64,000 nt of DNA, taken from NCBI GenBank assembly GCA_015680685.1, contig MNCI01011103.1, positions 234,724-298,723 of the forward strand, given 5' to 3'. Each line of letters begins with the position of its first letter. Within the stretch, counting starts at the first letter, position 1. The translations under genes were made by a program, and so were the position numbers. This DNA comes from Gnetum montanum. Its lineage: Eukaryota > Streptophyta > Gnetopsida > Gnetales > Gnetaceae. Shown piece after piece: positions 12,600 to 25,134 of this stretch. Below the pieces are notes generated by a model. The model did no database searches. It was not told the DNA's origin and saw only the letters and a list, made by a program, of their open reading frames with translations.

Positions 12600-14700
12600 G
12601 TCTTAGTGCCATCTGTAATCACAATAAGATCATGGGTTAGTAATCATTGTGTAACATGAAGAAATTGGGATACGTTTATCTCTTTAGGATAGTTACACTT
12701 GGAAAAGTTGTCATTATGGCTGATTTAATTACTCGAATCACTATTTTATTTAGGTGTTATTATTAATAAATCATCTTGAAGGTTGTTGAAAGGATTAACT
12801 CTTGAAAAAATTGATGTTTGTATATTGCTAAGGTTATTAACTCTTTGGGGGGGTTAGAAAAATCTTCAAAAATTTCATTAGAAACCTTAAGGTTTGCAGC
12901 CCCCATGATAAAGAACTTACCTTTGGTAATTGGAAGATCGAAGAATAGGATGATCTGGATAGATGATTGAGAAGTTAAGGGCTTTGGAAGGTTTTGGGCT
13001 TTGAAAAATGGCAAAAGCTCCCCATGTGTTATGAGGCAAATGATAAAAATTTCAAATTTTATGGTGGTACATATAGGGTATTTAGGTTATGTCGATGAGG
13101 CCTCATTAACACAGTTGGATGTCTTGTCGACACAGTTATTATCCATTGTAGATAACTATTAACTTTGGTCAAACTTGCAAAATACAAGGATTTTTTGAAT
13201 AAAATTGGGATCAATGAAAGCTCAAAAGGCCAATAATAGTATGAAAATATGAGAAGAGTGTGTTGGAGCTCATAAATTTGGAAAATGAATAAAAATTATT
13301 GAAAGGATGAATGAAATAAAATGTTTACGAGCACTATGTGGAATACATAATGGAATATGTGAAAGATAGGATTGTAGCAATGTCTAAGGTAAAGAACCTA
13401 ACTAACCAAACCAAGAGCTATGCAAGTGGATCCTCCCCCAAAGTAGGCTCATGCCCTTGTTGCCCCTGCATAACCTTTACTAAGAAGTTCGTGGGCCCCA
13501 TAGTTGATTAATGATCATGAAAAGTTAAGGATCAACCAAAAATAATCTATCCAAGAATTCAAACATATCAGAGAAAGACATAGAACTTGGTAATGAGGTG
13601 AGTTATGGTAGCATGGATGGATGATGGAGAAGGTGGAATGGAATTTTGAATTGAGGTTATAAGAAGTCCCTTGTGGAATTTGTGTTTAAAATGACCTAAG
13701 AAGGTCCATCCTTAGTCTAGGCCAAAATTAGCCACTTTCAGTGACATCACATCACCACTCTAAGACTAGTCCACCCACACAAGAGACAAGAGTTCTTCCA
13801 CAAAACAACCATCATTCCATACAGAGAAGAAAAGAGAGAAGTAGGAAGTGAGAGAGGGCCTTAGTTAGAGGGGACCTTCAAGCATGGATGCGTGTCTTTC
13901 TAGTTTCATAATTAGTGCTTGTAGCTTGTTTATTTATCTAAGGGGTGTGATTTAAATTTCCATCATGTTTTCTATCTCTCTCTCTCTCTTTGAAATGGGA
14001 AGCACAACATGTAAAGACTTATTCGTTTATTGTGTCTAAAGGGTGTGCTTTGAATTTCCATAATTTTTTTTGGATGAAAACCACACCATCCAAAGACTTT
14101 ATTTGACTTCCTCTTAGTGGTTGAAATGGAATGGTAAGAAGTTCATGAAAAACACTCAAGCACTTAAGTAAGTAGAAGAGTACAAAAAGTATTGAGTTCC
14201 CTTGAAGTCATCCCCTTTACAAACCTCAAACTACCAAGGTCATTGATTGATTAAAGGTTTCTTTAATGAAAGAAACCTCAAATTCCAAGAACAAGGGAAA
14301 TAATAAAGTTTACTGGATGGGTAGATGCTGTGGAGTGACTACCTGTTCTATGAAAAATAAACCATGTCATAGTCATTGAACATTAGAATTCAAAAATAGA
14401 AACCAGACATCAACAATCACAACATTAAGCACAAATCATCATTAGTGAACAACAACAACACTGTGTCCTATGGTAATAAAGCAATTTTATTAGCAAAAAT
14501 GAGGAAATATCACACTTGAATAAAACAAAATAAAGTAAAATATAAGAAAAAGTATAAAATTATTAAGAAAGATTCAAAGGTATTAATGATGGCGGAAAAT
14601 TAGAAAAATTAGAAAATCAAAAATAAAAAATTTGTAAAATAAATAACTTGTTTAATCAAAAACGTAGAAAATATAAAATAGAAAAACTGAGAAGTTGTAT
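12600..14700 (-). other. Non-coding 3' region of the right Athila-like element
   Basis: Spacer between integrase and the extra ORF with no supported gene. A short frame at 12763-13014 (minus) is open but has no recognisable motif; it could be the start of the extra ORF. A (TC)n run lies at about 13976-13991 and an A-rich block at 14490-14690. Both resemble the corresponding part of the left element. Confidence 0.5.
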
Positions 14701-16080
14701 GGATTACTAGCATGGATAGCTATCTTCCCCATGACTAAGTTGGAAGAAGGAGATTCAAAAAATGGAACGTGGTTGACCATTTGTCGAGGTGGTAGTTGCA
14801 TTGCCCTATCTTGCTTCGAGAAAAGGTTTTATTTATTGGTTGTTAATCAACTACTTTTTATTTGGATTTTCAAGCTTGTAGATCAAATTGTCTTCTAAAG
14901 GAAAGTTTTTATTAATTATATAAGGTCCCTCCCACAATGTTATAAATTTTTCCTTCAGGGTACATGTGTGGGGTTTCAATAAAGGACCTTATCTGTTGGT
15001 TAAAGTTTTACATTTAGTATTATTAGGTCATGATGCTGCTGTTGAATGCCTTATGCACCTCATTAAAAGATAAGGTTACTAATCAATTTTCATCTAGCAC
15101 ATTTAAGTTGTTTAATCATTTTTGCTATTCTAGACTTAGGTCAAGATTTAGATCATAGGCTGTTGAGAGTGTATGAAACTTGGATGGAATCAGGAGCATT
15201 GGAAGTTTTTTGTACACCAACTCATAGGGAGAGTAGCCAATGGGAAATTTCCATGTTAAACAGTAAGCTCAAAGGGAATCATTAAGTTTTGTACTCCAAT
15301 ATTTTCTATATTTACTAATGGTTTGTGTTAGTATTTTTGTGATTTCTTGGTTGGGTACCTTTACTTGACCATTGGATTGGAGGTGGTAGGATGTTGTTAA
15401 TTTATGTTTAACCCCCAAGCATTGCATTAACTTTCTAAAAGTGGCACCTACGAAATAAGTTTCATTGTTAGAAGTTAGTGAATGTGGTACCCCAAACGTA
15501 TTTACAATATTTTGTTGTATAAGTCTAGTAGCAGTGGATGATGTATAATCAGTAATGATTACTACTTCTGCCCTTTTTGTGCAATAGTCAATTACTATGA
15601 TGATATATGCCTCTCCATTAGACATGGACGTGATGGAACCCATGAAGTCAATGCCCCATATGTCAAAAGCTTCTAGTGGTTGAATGCACTATTGAGAACC
15701 TTCCATTCGAGTAGTCATCCTCCCATCTTGTTGACAACATTCACAAGATTGGACAAACTGGTGGGCATTCCTAAAGATTGTAGGCTAATAGTATCCTATC
15801 ATCAAGAATTTTATGGTTATGCATCCCCCTACATAGTGGCCTCACAAGGCCCTTCATTAGCATCTTGGAGAACACGCAATTGATCTTCATCAGGGATACA
15901 ACAACGAATCAGGCCATCAATGCACACATTGTAAAAGTGTCCATTGATTTCCATGAAATATTTGACTTGATGGAGAAATTGTTGTATCTTTCTAAAGCCA
16001 AGATCTTGTGGCATTTTCTGAGTGAGAATATAGATGAGAATTCCATTATACCAAGTTGTTTTTATGGGCGTTTGGTCATT
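14700..16080 (-). pseudogene. pol: Ty3/gypsy integrase, right Athila-like element
   Basis: Minus-strand integrase remnant. The zinc-finger region lies at about 15680-16014 and includes NGHFYNVCIDGLIRCC-like sequence upstream. The core (15269-15643) shows IDYCTKRAEV with the first catalytic Asp, then SNNETYFVG where the family has S-D-N-G, so the second Asp is Asn. YHLQSNGQVKVPNQEI has Lys where the catalytic Glu belongs. Two of three active-site residues are lost, so it could not cut or join DNA. The C-terminal part continues through a segment around GYSPYELVYKK to about 14700. A decayed copy of the pol end recognisable in family layout. Confidence 0.85.
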
Positions 16081-17043
16081 TAGTGCTCATGTAAAGAGAA
16101 GTTCATCTAGAAATTGATTAGAGAGAGGACTCTCCTCCTCTTTATCATCCCATCATAAGTGAGAGAGGTGATCAATGATCACATTTTTGGTTCCTTTTCA
16201 ATCTACCATTATGAGATTGAATTCTTGTAAGATCACAAGCCACTGTATGATATGAGTGCTCACCATTGGCTTGTTAATGAGGAAGTGGATTACACTATGG
16301 TCCATGTGCATAAAATTTTCAAGAGAATACACCATGACCATTAGTTCTTTTTCTGTGGTGGTGTAATTTAATTATGTTCCCACAATGCTTCAACTTGCAT
16401 AGTGGATGTAGTATAGGCATTTCTTGTTGTCCATCTACATGAACACTATTTCCAAGGCATAGTTAGATGCATTCATCATAATGTGGAAGGATCTAGACTA
16501 GTCTGGTGCTCATAGGATTGGTGTTTCTACAAGTTTCTCCTTTAACTATTGGAATTCATGTTCACATTCCTTGGTCCAAATGAAAGGTGCATCTTTCTTT
16601 GTAAGCTCTACCATTGGTTTTGCAATCTTAGAGAAATTCTTTATGAATTGCCGATAGTAGCCAGCCTATCCAAGGAATGATCAAACATCTTTAAATATCT
16701 TTGGTTGATGTGTTATTTCTTGAATAATCCTTATCCTTTTTGGGTCTACCTCAATCCCTACTTGAGTGATTCTATGCCCCAATACAATGCCTTCTTGGAC
16801 CATGAGATGGCGCTTTTGCTAGTTGAGCTATAGATTTATTTCAACACATCTCTTCAGTACTTACTCAAGGTAGTCTAAAGTTTGCTTAAATGTAGCTCCA
16901 TAGGTGGAAAATTCATCCATGAAGACTTCCACACCATTACTGATTTGCTATCAAAAAATACTAGGGACCAAGTGTTGAAATGTTGTAGGGGCATTGTATA
17001 GATTGAATGGCATCTTACAATATGCAAAAGTTCCCTAGAAATT
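16081..17043 (-). pseudogene. pol: Ty3/gypsy RT C-terminal half and RNase H, right element
   Basis: The minus strand opens abruptly at about 17043 with GTFAYCKMPFNLYNAPTTF, the middle of a gypsy reverse transcriptase. The catalytic box reads VFMDEF instead of YxDDF. Thumb motifs follow: VLGHRITQVGIEVDPKRI, then FLGxAGYYRQFIKNFSKIA. RNase H is seen as LNYTTTEKELMVMVYSLENF and ends near KGTKNVIIDHLSHL at about 16160. The N-terminal RT fingers, protease and gag of this element are missing because homology stops at 17043, where LINE sequence begins. Several TAG/TAA stops interrupt the frame. Confidence 0.9.
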
Positions 17044-17049
17044 TTAGTA

Positions 17050-18230
17050 TTAGCTATACTCTTCTTATTAATAATAATTTTAATCTTTAAGCTAATAATA
17101 TTCTTGTTAGATTAGGAAAAATTTTATTTTCAACCTATATGTTCAAACTAATCAATACTTCATGTGGTACAAGTAAGAATCTTTACAAAATCTTCTATCT
17201 TCTCTTATTTGTTTAGTGACATTTAATCATTCGTATCATCAACATTAGCTTAATTTTTTTATCTTCAAATTTAGATTGATTTTTTTCTATCATCAACTTT
17301 AACATGCTTTTATTCTTTTTCATAACATATTTTCTTTTGAGAAAAAAATGAACAAGGATTAAATAAATATCCTTCACGATAATGAAAATTGCAAGAATTA
17401 TGAAGATTATAATATGTAATTGGTTGAATATTAGTCTTTGTATCTACTTATAATATGATTTCTATTTTATGATTAAGAAGATTTATTTCAATAAAATATG
17501 TTTATAAAAACCAAAAGCTACGGAAGTAGATTCTATATGTTTAATAAGACTAAGAGAACTAACAATTTCTTGCTTACCTTTCTGAAAAATTAATGAAAGA
17601 TTAAATAGTTTAAAAAAACATGGAACTTTAGAATATTCTTTAGATTATATATCAAGATCTAAAGTCCAATTATGAATGATCAACCATGCATGCTAATATA
17701 TGAATAACCTTATATCTAGGGCATGCTACATAATCAAAGAATTGCCTAGCTTAATAAGAAGAAAAAAAAAGCATAATACCTAACATGAATGACTTAAATA
17801 CCATGCTTTTTAATTACATCATTTAACTAGTGATTCAAAATTTCAATGAACATATATTATCATGTGAGATCAACTAGTGACTAATATACATAATTAAGAA
17901 GAATAAAATCAAGTGTCTTAGTTTCATCAATATCACTAGAAGAAAGTGTCACAAATTTTTGTTCACCACCTTGTAAATATGTATTTTCAGAATTAATAGA
18001 AGTTTCCACATCAATAAAAAAAATAGAAACTTCAACATTTGTTGAAGAAGTTGAGAGTAATTTAAAATCCCTTGTAGAAAATTTTAGAGAAATCAAATTT
18101 GTTAGAAAATAAATTAAACATGTTGGAAAAATATTAGATCTACTAAAATGTTATTACTATTGAGTTATAATATCTAACTTTCATGTCTTCATCATTGTAA
18201 CTTAAAAATAATAATGTAATTGTTGGCACA
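17050..18230 (-). pseudogene. LINE ORF1-like fragment, copy 1
   Basis: AT-rich minus-strand remnant that aligns by eye with 22930-24170. The shared C-terminal piece at about 17330-17480 reads INLLNHKIEI, then YYNLHNSCNFHYREG and NPCSFFSQKK, resembling the DUF4283 plus C-x2-C-x4-H-x4-C zinc-knuckle arrangement of plant LINE ORF1 (nucleic-acid binding), with some Cys/His lost. An open segment at 17881-18096 would lie N-terminal. It directly abuts the truncated gypsy RT at about 17045, so one inserted into or recombined with the other. Assignment rests on the pair of copies and is moderate. Confidence 0.5.
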
Positions 18231-18389
18231 TTTTCAACCACTACATGGAGCAGGAGTTTTAGTTTGCTTAAGAAGAATAAAAATGAAATAGGTGTTTAAG
18301 ATTCGGATGAGTTTTATGATGATAAACACATATTTGATTTTTACCTTACATTGGGCAAAGAATGTGATATTTCAGCACATTACAAACTT

Positions 18390-19310
18390 AGATTGGCTCA
18401 GTAACGGTGGCAGACAGGGAATATACAGGGCCTGACCACAAATATATCAAGGATAAATAATATTCAAAAATGATGTGGTTCTTTTGGTAAACCAAGAGTT
18501 TTCAAGAATAATGAAAGTTTTCTGAATTATGAAAGCCAAAGAACAGAGGAAATGAACTCTGTGTTGAGAAGAAACAGTTACTGAATGCTATCAGAAATAG
18601 GATTAAACACCAAGAGAAAAACGTAGTATCAATGGCAATAAAAATGCAGTGATGCTTGCTGCTAAAATGTTGCCAGGAAAATGCCAGAAATCCCTTCATA
18701 TTCCACTTAAAATTTTGTCAAACACTTGCCGCGAAGGGTTTCTTTATTTTGTTTTTGCAAAGAACTTAATCTCCTGGCCAAAGAGTACAGTGGATGAATG
18801 AAACAGGGTCAGAACGCAGCCGGTTGCTACGCCCATGCCTATGCCTGCAATCCGAGACGGTTACCAGCAAAAAACTACCAAATAAAATACGAATGTGCCG
18901 GACTTGGACGCTGCCCACGAATAGGGAGAAGACACCATTGCAGGGGGTTCTCAAATTCAAGTTATTGCACCATTGATATGAGTAATTGATGCCGAGCTCC
19001 GTGAAAAAGCTGTTCAAACTGCAATCATGTTTTGGGGTTCAATAGATGACACAGCCATGGCAGACACGGGAGACGCGGGGATGGCGGCAACAAAGCAGCG
19101 GCAGGGTTTCGACGACATCAGCCACAAATCGACAGCGACAATCGTGACCTTGGGCCAATCTGATGCAGAGCGGTGGCAGGGAAAATAACGGACGGAGCAG
19201 TCCGGAGGAGGAAGCAACGCAAATCACAGAAGGAAGGAGCGCGCACAGAGGAAGCAAAGTAACGCGGTTAACCACGTTGGAAAACATTGACACTTGAAAA
19301 ATATTTACCC
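18390..19310 (-). other. GC-richer island, possible host gene remnant
   Basis: Composition changes sharply: from about 18720 to 19290 CpG dinucleotides and G+C are far more frequent than elsewhere in the window. Overlapping minus-strand frames of 65-84 codons exist (18502-18699, 18766-19017, 19014-19217, 19039-19293), but none carries a motif I recognise and they compete for the same bases. Pyrimidine-rich tracts ending in 'ttgcag' could be splice acceptors on the minus strand. It may be a 5' region or exon of a low-copy host gene, or a captured fragment. I assign no function. Confidence 0.35.
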
Positions 19311-19409
19311 TCCCCCAAAGATAGCGTATTTACTGTTTCATAAAGTTAATTTTACAAACTATTATATTTCTAACAAATGAAACATAACCGCAAAAATAAT
19401 TATTGAAAT

Positions 19410-20033
19410 GCTGGATATGGAGTACTATAGCTTGTATCCCTATGTATTTTGTTTAGATTGTACTTTAATGACCAAGGCCACTTGTCAACTTCGTTATCTC
19501 TTTTTGTGGCTAAAAACCACCCAAAATTGTTGTAACTTACCTAACTTGTTGGGCAAGTAACCACCTAACTTGTTGGGTAAGTAATTTTCTAATTGGTTGG
19601 CTAAGTGACTTGGGAGAGAAGTTAGGTGAGATATTTTTAAATTTGTAACTTCCCTACCTACCTTGGAACCCTATAAAAAGGCTTCAAGGGTCAAGAAAAA
19701 GGGGGAGGAGAAAAAAAAAGGGGAAGCATCATCATCACACTTGGAAGATTTGTAAAGAAGATGGCTTGCAAGATGATTTGCTAGAATAAAGATTTCAGCC
19801 TCTTTGTCATGGTCCTATGAGTTATGCATTTCTTTTTGTTTTGTTTAAATTTCTTAGCTAGTGTTTTAAATAGTATCATCCTTGGCAAGTAATTTTGGGA
19901 TTTTTAGATTGCTCTTACTATTCTTGTTGCCCGATAGAAATTTCTATTAAAATTTTGCCATAGAAGTGCTTGTGTTTAAAAGCCTTAAGAGCATTTTAGT
20001 AGTAAATTTCGTTATTGTGCAACGTGTGGGAAC
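19410..20033 (+). mobile_element. LTR-like block with TATA box
   Basis: Contains three copies of a phrase like aacttgttgggcaagtaa (19540-19600), a TATA box TATAAAAAGG at 19672, a purine run (19690-19730) and AATAAA at 19785, about 110 bases downstream. This promoter-plus-poly(A) layout is that of a plant LTR or a short transcription unit. Its right part disappears into the sequence gap, so ends and TSD cannot be checked. Confidence 0.4.
19672..19681 (+). promoter_or_regulatory. TATA box
   Basis: CTATAAAAAGGC is a good plant TATA element, preceded by repeated motifs and followed by a candidate poly(A) signal. Confidence 0.5.
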
Positions 20034-20609
20034 NNNNNNNNNNNNNNNNNNNNNNNNNNNNNNNNNNNNNNNNNNNNNNNNNNNNNNNNNNNNNNNNNNN
20101 NNNNNNNNNNNNNNNNNNNNNNNNNNNNNNNNNNNNNNNNNNNNNNNNNNNNNNNNNNNNNNNNNNNNNNNNNNNNNNNNNNNNNNNNNNNNNNNNNNNN
20201 NNNNNNNNNNNNNNNNNNNNNNNNNNNNNNNNNNNNNNNNNNNNNNNNNNNNNNNNNNNNNNNNNNNNNNNNNNNNNNNNNNNNNNNNNNNNNNNNNNNN
20301 NNNNNNNNNNNNNNNNNNNNNNNNNNNNNNNNNNNNNNNNNNNNNNNNNNNNNNNNNNNNNNNNNNNNNNNNNNNNNNNNNNNNNNNNNNNNNNNNNNNN
20401 NNNNNNNNNNNNNNNNNNNNNNNNNNNNNNNNNNNNNNNNNNNNNNNNNNNNNNNNNNNNNNNNNNNNNNNNNNNNNNNNNNNNNNNNNNNNNNNNNNNN
20501 NNNNNNNNNNNNNNNNNNNNNNNNNNNNNNNNNNNNNNNNNNNNNNNNNNNNNNNNNNNNNNNNNNNNNNNNNNNNNNNNNNNNNNNNNNNNNNNNNNNN
20601 NNNNNNNNN
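20034..20609. other. Assembly gap
   Basis: 576 undetermined bases. Frames spanning it are meaningless. Confidence 1.
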
Positions 20610-22660
20610 GTAATATACTAATTAAAGCATGAAAATAATGTTGCATATAATAATAGAAATGATACTATAAACAACACCACGAACAAGAAGACAAAAAAAT
20701 TGACAAAACTAATATGAATAATAATAACAAAAACTAAACTGTGCAAAACATTGTAATAAACCAAATAATGAATTCAATCAACACTACCAAAAATATCATA
20801 AAAAATACTATACATAACAAAATAAAAACTTCACTAATAACAAAACAAAAAACACTGCCATAAATTACACCATAGAAAATATGAGAAATAGCAAAACAAG
20901 AAACTTCAAAATCATAGAAAAACGTTGTTAAAAAACAAAACTACATATATATATAATCATTCAACTCAAAAATAAAGAAAGGCATGTTATAGGAAACTAC
21001 AGATAACCCACAACCACAATAGGACAAACAAATGAATGGACAAGATAGCAAAGAAACATGATGGAAATAAAAAAGGAGTTGAAATAGGGATAGAGGAAAT
21101 AGAAAAAAGAAAACGAAAAGAGGAGATTGATATAACAATGGCAATTATAGATATGAACTGTATTAGATATATTAAATCTAAGTTGGTCAAAAGCAAGTAT
21201 TCTTATAGCAAATTCACACCTTCAAAAGTATTAATGAGAGAAGGCTAGCTACAGATAGGACTCTTTCATGCTTTGCATCCTTCATTTCTAACTGATGCTC
21301 TCAACCAAAAATTTAGCACATCATTGCCTATCAAAATTGAACCCATGTACTATGTAATGAATAACACTAAAATTATGTAAATAGCATCTCAAAAAAAATG
21401 TAGAATTACATATATGTAAGTATTTAATATCTTCAATCCTTGATATGCATATCATTGTAAAATTTGAACTCCATAATAAACTATGCATATCATTATATGT
21501 TTTTATTTGATATTTTAAAATATGTTTAAATATTGCTTTAACAAATGAATTCCAATTATGTCAATTGCATATTTCTCTAAAAAAATAATATAAAATAATC
21601 ATTGATAATGCCTACAACAAATATAAAACTCAAAGGAAAAAAAGAAAAATAAATAAATTTAAACATCATTAAAGAAAACAAAAGTAAAGTAAGAAGAAAT
21701 GCAAAGACAAACAAAAAAATTGTAGAAAATCATAAAATGAACATAGGAAAATGAAAAAATGGAAATAGGTGATGGAAATGTGGAAGAGGAAAGCAGAAAA
21801 AAGAGAAGTGAAAAATAAGAGAGTGTTAATGTTGACATCATTGTATATTCAACCATCAAATCAAAATACCTATATTAAAAAGAAAGAGAAAAATTATAAA
21901 CCAAAATACATAAGAAGGTAGATATTGTTTATTAGTTTCATATTTGTTATAAGGTTCTATAAAGGATGTTTATCATTCAAATAAAAAAAACTAATTAACA
22001 ACTTACATATGATTACTATATACTAATATGATAAATAACTCTAATATCATTACCAAATTAATAACTTAATAATGTATACCCCCTATATCTAACAAGGTAC
22101 TTAACAACATAACACCTCAACATCTAATAACCTTTAAAACATAAATAAATTAACATGTACCATCTGATAGTGTAAATTATGCAACAATATATACCCTGTG
22201 CCTTCCCTATATAACTAGAACACTCTGAACCCCCTACTCATGATACCATCCCTAATAAAAAAACTATTTATATCCGTTACTCCATAGAATCCTTCATATC
22301 ATTTATAACAAAGAAACTAACTATAATTGCAAGAACTAAATTATGCAATAACATTAAGTATCTTCTATGTTCTTCTAACATAGTAAACCACTTAATCCCC
22401 TACTAGCCCTAACAAACTAACTAACTACATATATATGTTGTGCTCTACAACAACCCATCTATTTCTACCATCCTCTACAATTACAAACCCCTATGCTACA
22501 TATCCATCTTATAATCCTAACACAAATAAAAAAAATAACCCTTTATGTCCCTTACCATCCCTACCCTACCAGATGTACTAGTCTCTAAGATCTACCTCCT
22601 ATAGTAACTATGCCTAACAACCCTCTATATGAACCTTTGCAAAAGCATAAAAAAATACTA
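20610..22660. other. AT-rich DNA without recognisable genes
   Basis: A-rich on the plus strand with many short A tracts. Short open frames (20941-21859, both strands) are low-complexity Lys/Asn/Ile or Phe/Ser sequence without motifs. I see no gene. Confidence 0.6.
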
Positions 22661-22663
22661 ATA

Positions 22664-22800
22664 ATAAGGTATTAGCATGGTGGTAAGACTCTTGATTTGA
22701 AAGCTCTAAATCATGGGTTTGATTCTGATAAATAAAATATCTTAGGTGGGTTTTGGGCCCTATATATATATTAAAAATAAAATTCTAGAGGAGAAGAGCA
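22664..22800 (+). mobile_element. tRNA-derived SINE head
   Basis: A tRNA-like sequence with an internal pol III promoter: box A TAGCATGGTGG at 22673-22683 and box B GGTTTGATTCT at 22726-22736, separated by 42 bases. The arm between contains cttgatttgaaagctctaaa, as in plant SINEs. A non-tRNA body with GGGCCC and a short TA run follows. It is not a functional tRNA: box B has lost its CpG and the acceptor stem does not pair well. Confidence 0.65.
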
Positions 22801-22929
22801 TAGGAGTATTGTATAGAGGAGAAAGTCCAAACCAATAAAAAGAAAAGGCCTAAGTATTTTGGCAATGTGTTTTATATTTTTTCCCTTACAACTAATCTTG
22901 AAAAACATTCCCTCTAGGATAGGAAATTG

Positions 22930-24170
22930 GATATTCCATGAAAAGATTAACTTTGGGTGAAGCTGGAGGAAGCCCTCAATGTGTCAATAGAATCAACATT
23001 ATTAAAAGATATTATCTCCATATCTTGGTAAATAATTACAAATGAATTATTAGTAGTTAAAATATCTTGAACATGTTGTTCATTTTGAAGATTTAACATG
23101 TAATGAATCAGTTGAAAACCATTTGAATCAAAAATAGGATTCTATGAAACCTAAGGAATATATATTTATTTCCTCTTATTCATTGAATGATTTTCTAAAA
23201 CTAATTTCAATGGAACCTTTCTTGAAGATACATTATATTGAATAGTAGTAAAAAAAAGGGGTGGACTAACTGTTGAAATGTCAAGATATGAAATCATCCC
23301 AAAATATGCAGCATTTATAGAAAAAACCTTAGTAAGATCTATAACATTTGTAGAAGAAATATTAGTAGCATTTATAGTAGCATGTTGCTAACATGATTTT
23401 ATTACCTTTTTTTGCACCATAAAAGGACATGAATCAAAAATGTGATGCTCTTGATAATAGTAGTGACATTATTTTAGAAGATCGTAATAAACAATCTTCT
23501 ACGCATAATCAATTTTGCCATCATGTAGATGAATTTTTCACTTAAGTGAATCAAGATCTACTTCAATCATATATTTAATTTTGCAAAAAGTACTAGCTAC
23601 AGTGAGGGTTTCAGAATGCTTGATTAGTCTAATATGTGAGACAATATCCCTTTTAACTTTTTCAAAAATTAATGGAAGTTTCAACAATTCAAGAAAACAA
23701 GGAACCTTTCAAAGTTCAATAGATGTTGGATTAAAAGAGGGAGACAAGTTTCAAATAATTAATAAAGCATGACATTGATTGAAAACACTAATATCAAGGG
23801 CCTTAGAAACCATCATTAAATCAATAAATTCTAGCAACAAATATGCATTTGAAAAATAACGAGCATGGACAACATCCAAACCTCAATATTTCTAAACCAA
23901 ATTTAAATGATTTTAAAAACTAGAGAAATGAGGTAAATAACTTAGAATTTATATGAAAATGTACCTTCTAGAAATTTCCTAAGTAATAGATTCATATAAA
24001 TCATCAACCAATTCATAGAAAAGAAAATAAGCAGTGGTTCCACTTAAAGGATCAACTACTGAATCTAGTGACATTACATGTAATATCAATGTCAAACTCT
24101 TTGCTACCTTGAATTAATACTAAAATCCTCACCTTTGAAACCCTTAACACCAAAACCCTTCTAAGCTATA
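22930..24170 (-). pseudogene. LINE ORF1-like fragment, copy 2 (DUF4283/zinc knuckle)
   Basis: Minus-strand remnant. After a 'LSPSFNPTSIELWKVPCF'-like segment (around 23700-23760), which resembles the DUF4283 'PVWVRLPNLP' region, it reads KVKRDIVSHIRLIKHSETL and a KYMIEVDLDSLK phrase. A knuckle-like C-H-Y-Y-Y-Q-E-H-H-I-F-D-S-C lies at about 23425-23490, followed by Lys-rich sequence. This order matches ORF1 of plant L1-type LINEs, an RNA-binding protein. The downstream tail to 22930 is Ser/Asn-rich. Stops and frameshifts are frequent. No linked endonuclease or RT is seen; the only LINE RT scrap is at 36488-36960. A copy of the same family lies at 17050-18230. Confidence 0.5.
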
Positions 24171-24237
24171 TATCTTAGAATGTACCTATATTAAAATTAT
24201 TTTACGATTTCAACATCTCCCATGTACCCCACCCCTC

Positions 24238-24242
<5 letters not shown>

Positions 24243-24282
<40 letters not shown>
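24243..24282 (+). repeat. Poly(A) run, 40 bases
   Basis: Uninterrupted A40 preceded by C-rich sequence and followed by an N at 24289. It could be the tail of a plus-strand retroposon, but no body is recognised upstream, and the length may be an assembly estimate. Confidence 0.8.
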
Positions 24283-24284
<2 letters not shown>

Positions 24285-24289
24285 TTTAN

Positions 24290-25076
24290 ATAAAATAGTA
24301 GGTTGGGATCTCTATAATGCTTGATGCATTCGTATTTATTTCAATTAACATGAAAAAGCTTTAGAAAGAATAAAAAAATGATATTGAATCTTGATTACTT
24401 ACTATTAGTGGAGGAAAAAAATGGATAAAGCTAAAAATGCTAGAATTATACTTTTTAAAAAATTCAAATTTTAACATTTACATTCTCAAACTTACCAAAC
24501 TAACATGGAAAAATAAAAAATAGTACTTCATAAATTTAAAAACAATGTTGATGTTCGACAATTGAGATTGGTTAGAACTTCATCTTTATGCTAGGTTTTT
24601 GAGTTAAAATATCAATTAGTTACTTTATTTCGATTTAAATAGAAGTGTACCCCTTATTCATTCTTTATTTAGGTCTACCATTTTGTTACATAACTTAGCT
24701 TAGTCCACAATAATTAATCTTGTAACCTAGGCTTTCATGGCAAGACTCTTAGCTAATAGTTAATTATATTTTAAGCACACATAGAATCTGGAATCATACT
24801 AAAAATGAAGTTAATGATTATGGCTTATGATATTTATTTTATTGAAGTGATTCATTTATATTTTTAAATTATATTTATAATTTTTTAAATTCTTAAAATT
24901 TTGATATTTAATAGATTTTGAGATGTTTTGCATAACTTGATTCTTTTGCTAACTTTTTCTACCAACCTGTACAGCTCTTCAACTTTTTAAACTATGATTC
25001 ATGTCTAAGGAGAATACTGGTAAAGAGGACTAGTGCACACTACTTATTTGATTTTTTTTTATTTAATTTGAGTTGG
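24290..25076. other. AT-rich DNA, nothing recognised
   Basis: No coding potential or repeat structure that I can support. Confidence 0.5.
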
Positions 25077-25134
25077 CATTATTTTTTGGATAAGGATGCA
25101 TTATAGATTTTCATTTTTTTATTTAAGTGGCATT
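25077..25134 (+). repeat. 54-bp tandem unit at the left side of the copia insertion
   Basis: The unit 'gcatt...ggataaggatgcattatag...tcattttttt' recurs on the far side of the copia element (36075-36150, one full and one partial copy). The copia element split a short tandem array. The terminal gcatt serves as left target-site copy. Confidence 0.7.

Noticed and set aside
19966-20646. Long open frames of about 200 codons on both strands.
   Set aside because: They consist of undetermined bases in the assembly gap.
20941-21859. Short Lys/Ile-rich and Phe/Ser-rich frames.
   Set aside because: Low-complexity AT-rich translation on both strands, no homologous pattern.
22664-22740. Possible functional tRNA gene.
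   Set aside because: Box A and box B are present, but the cloverleaf does not close and a SINE-like body follows.
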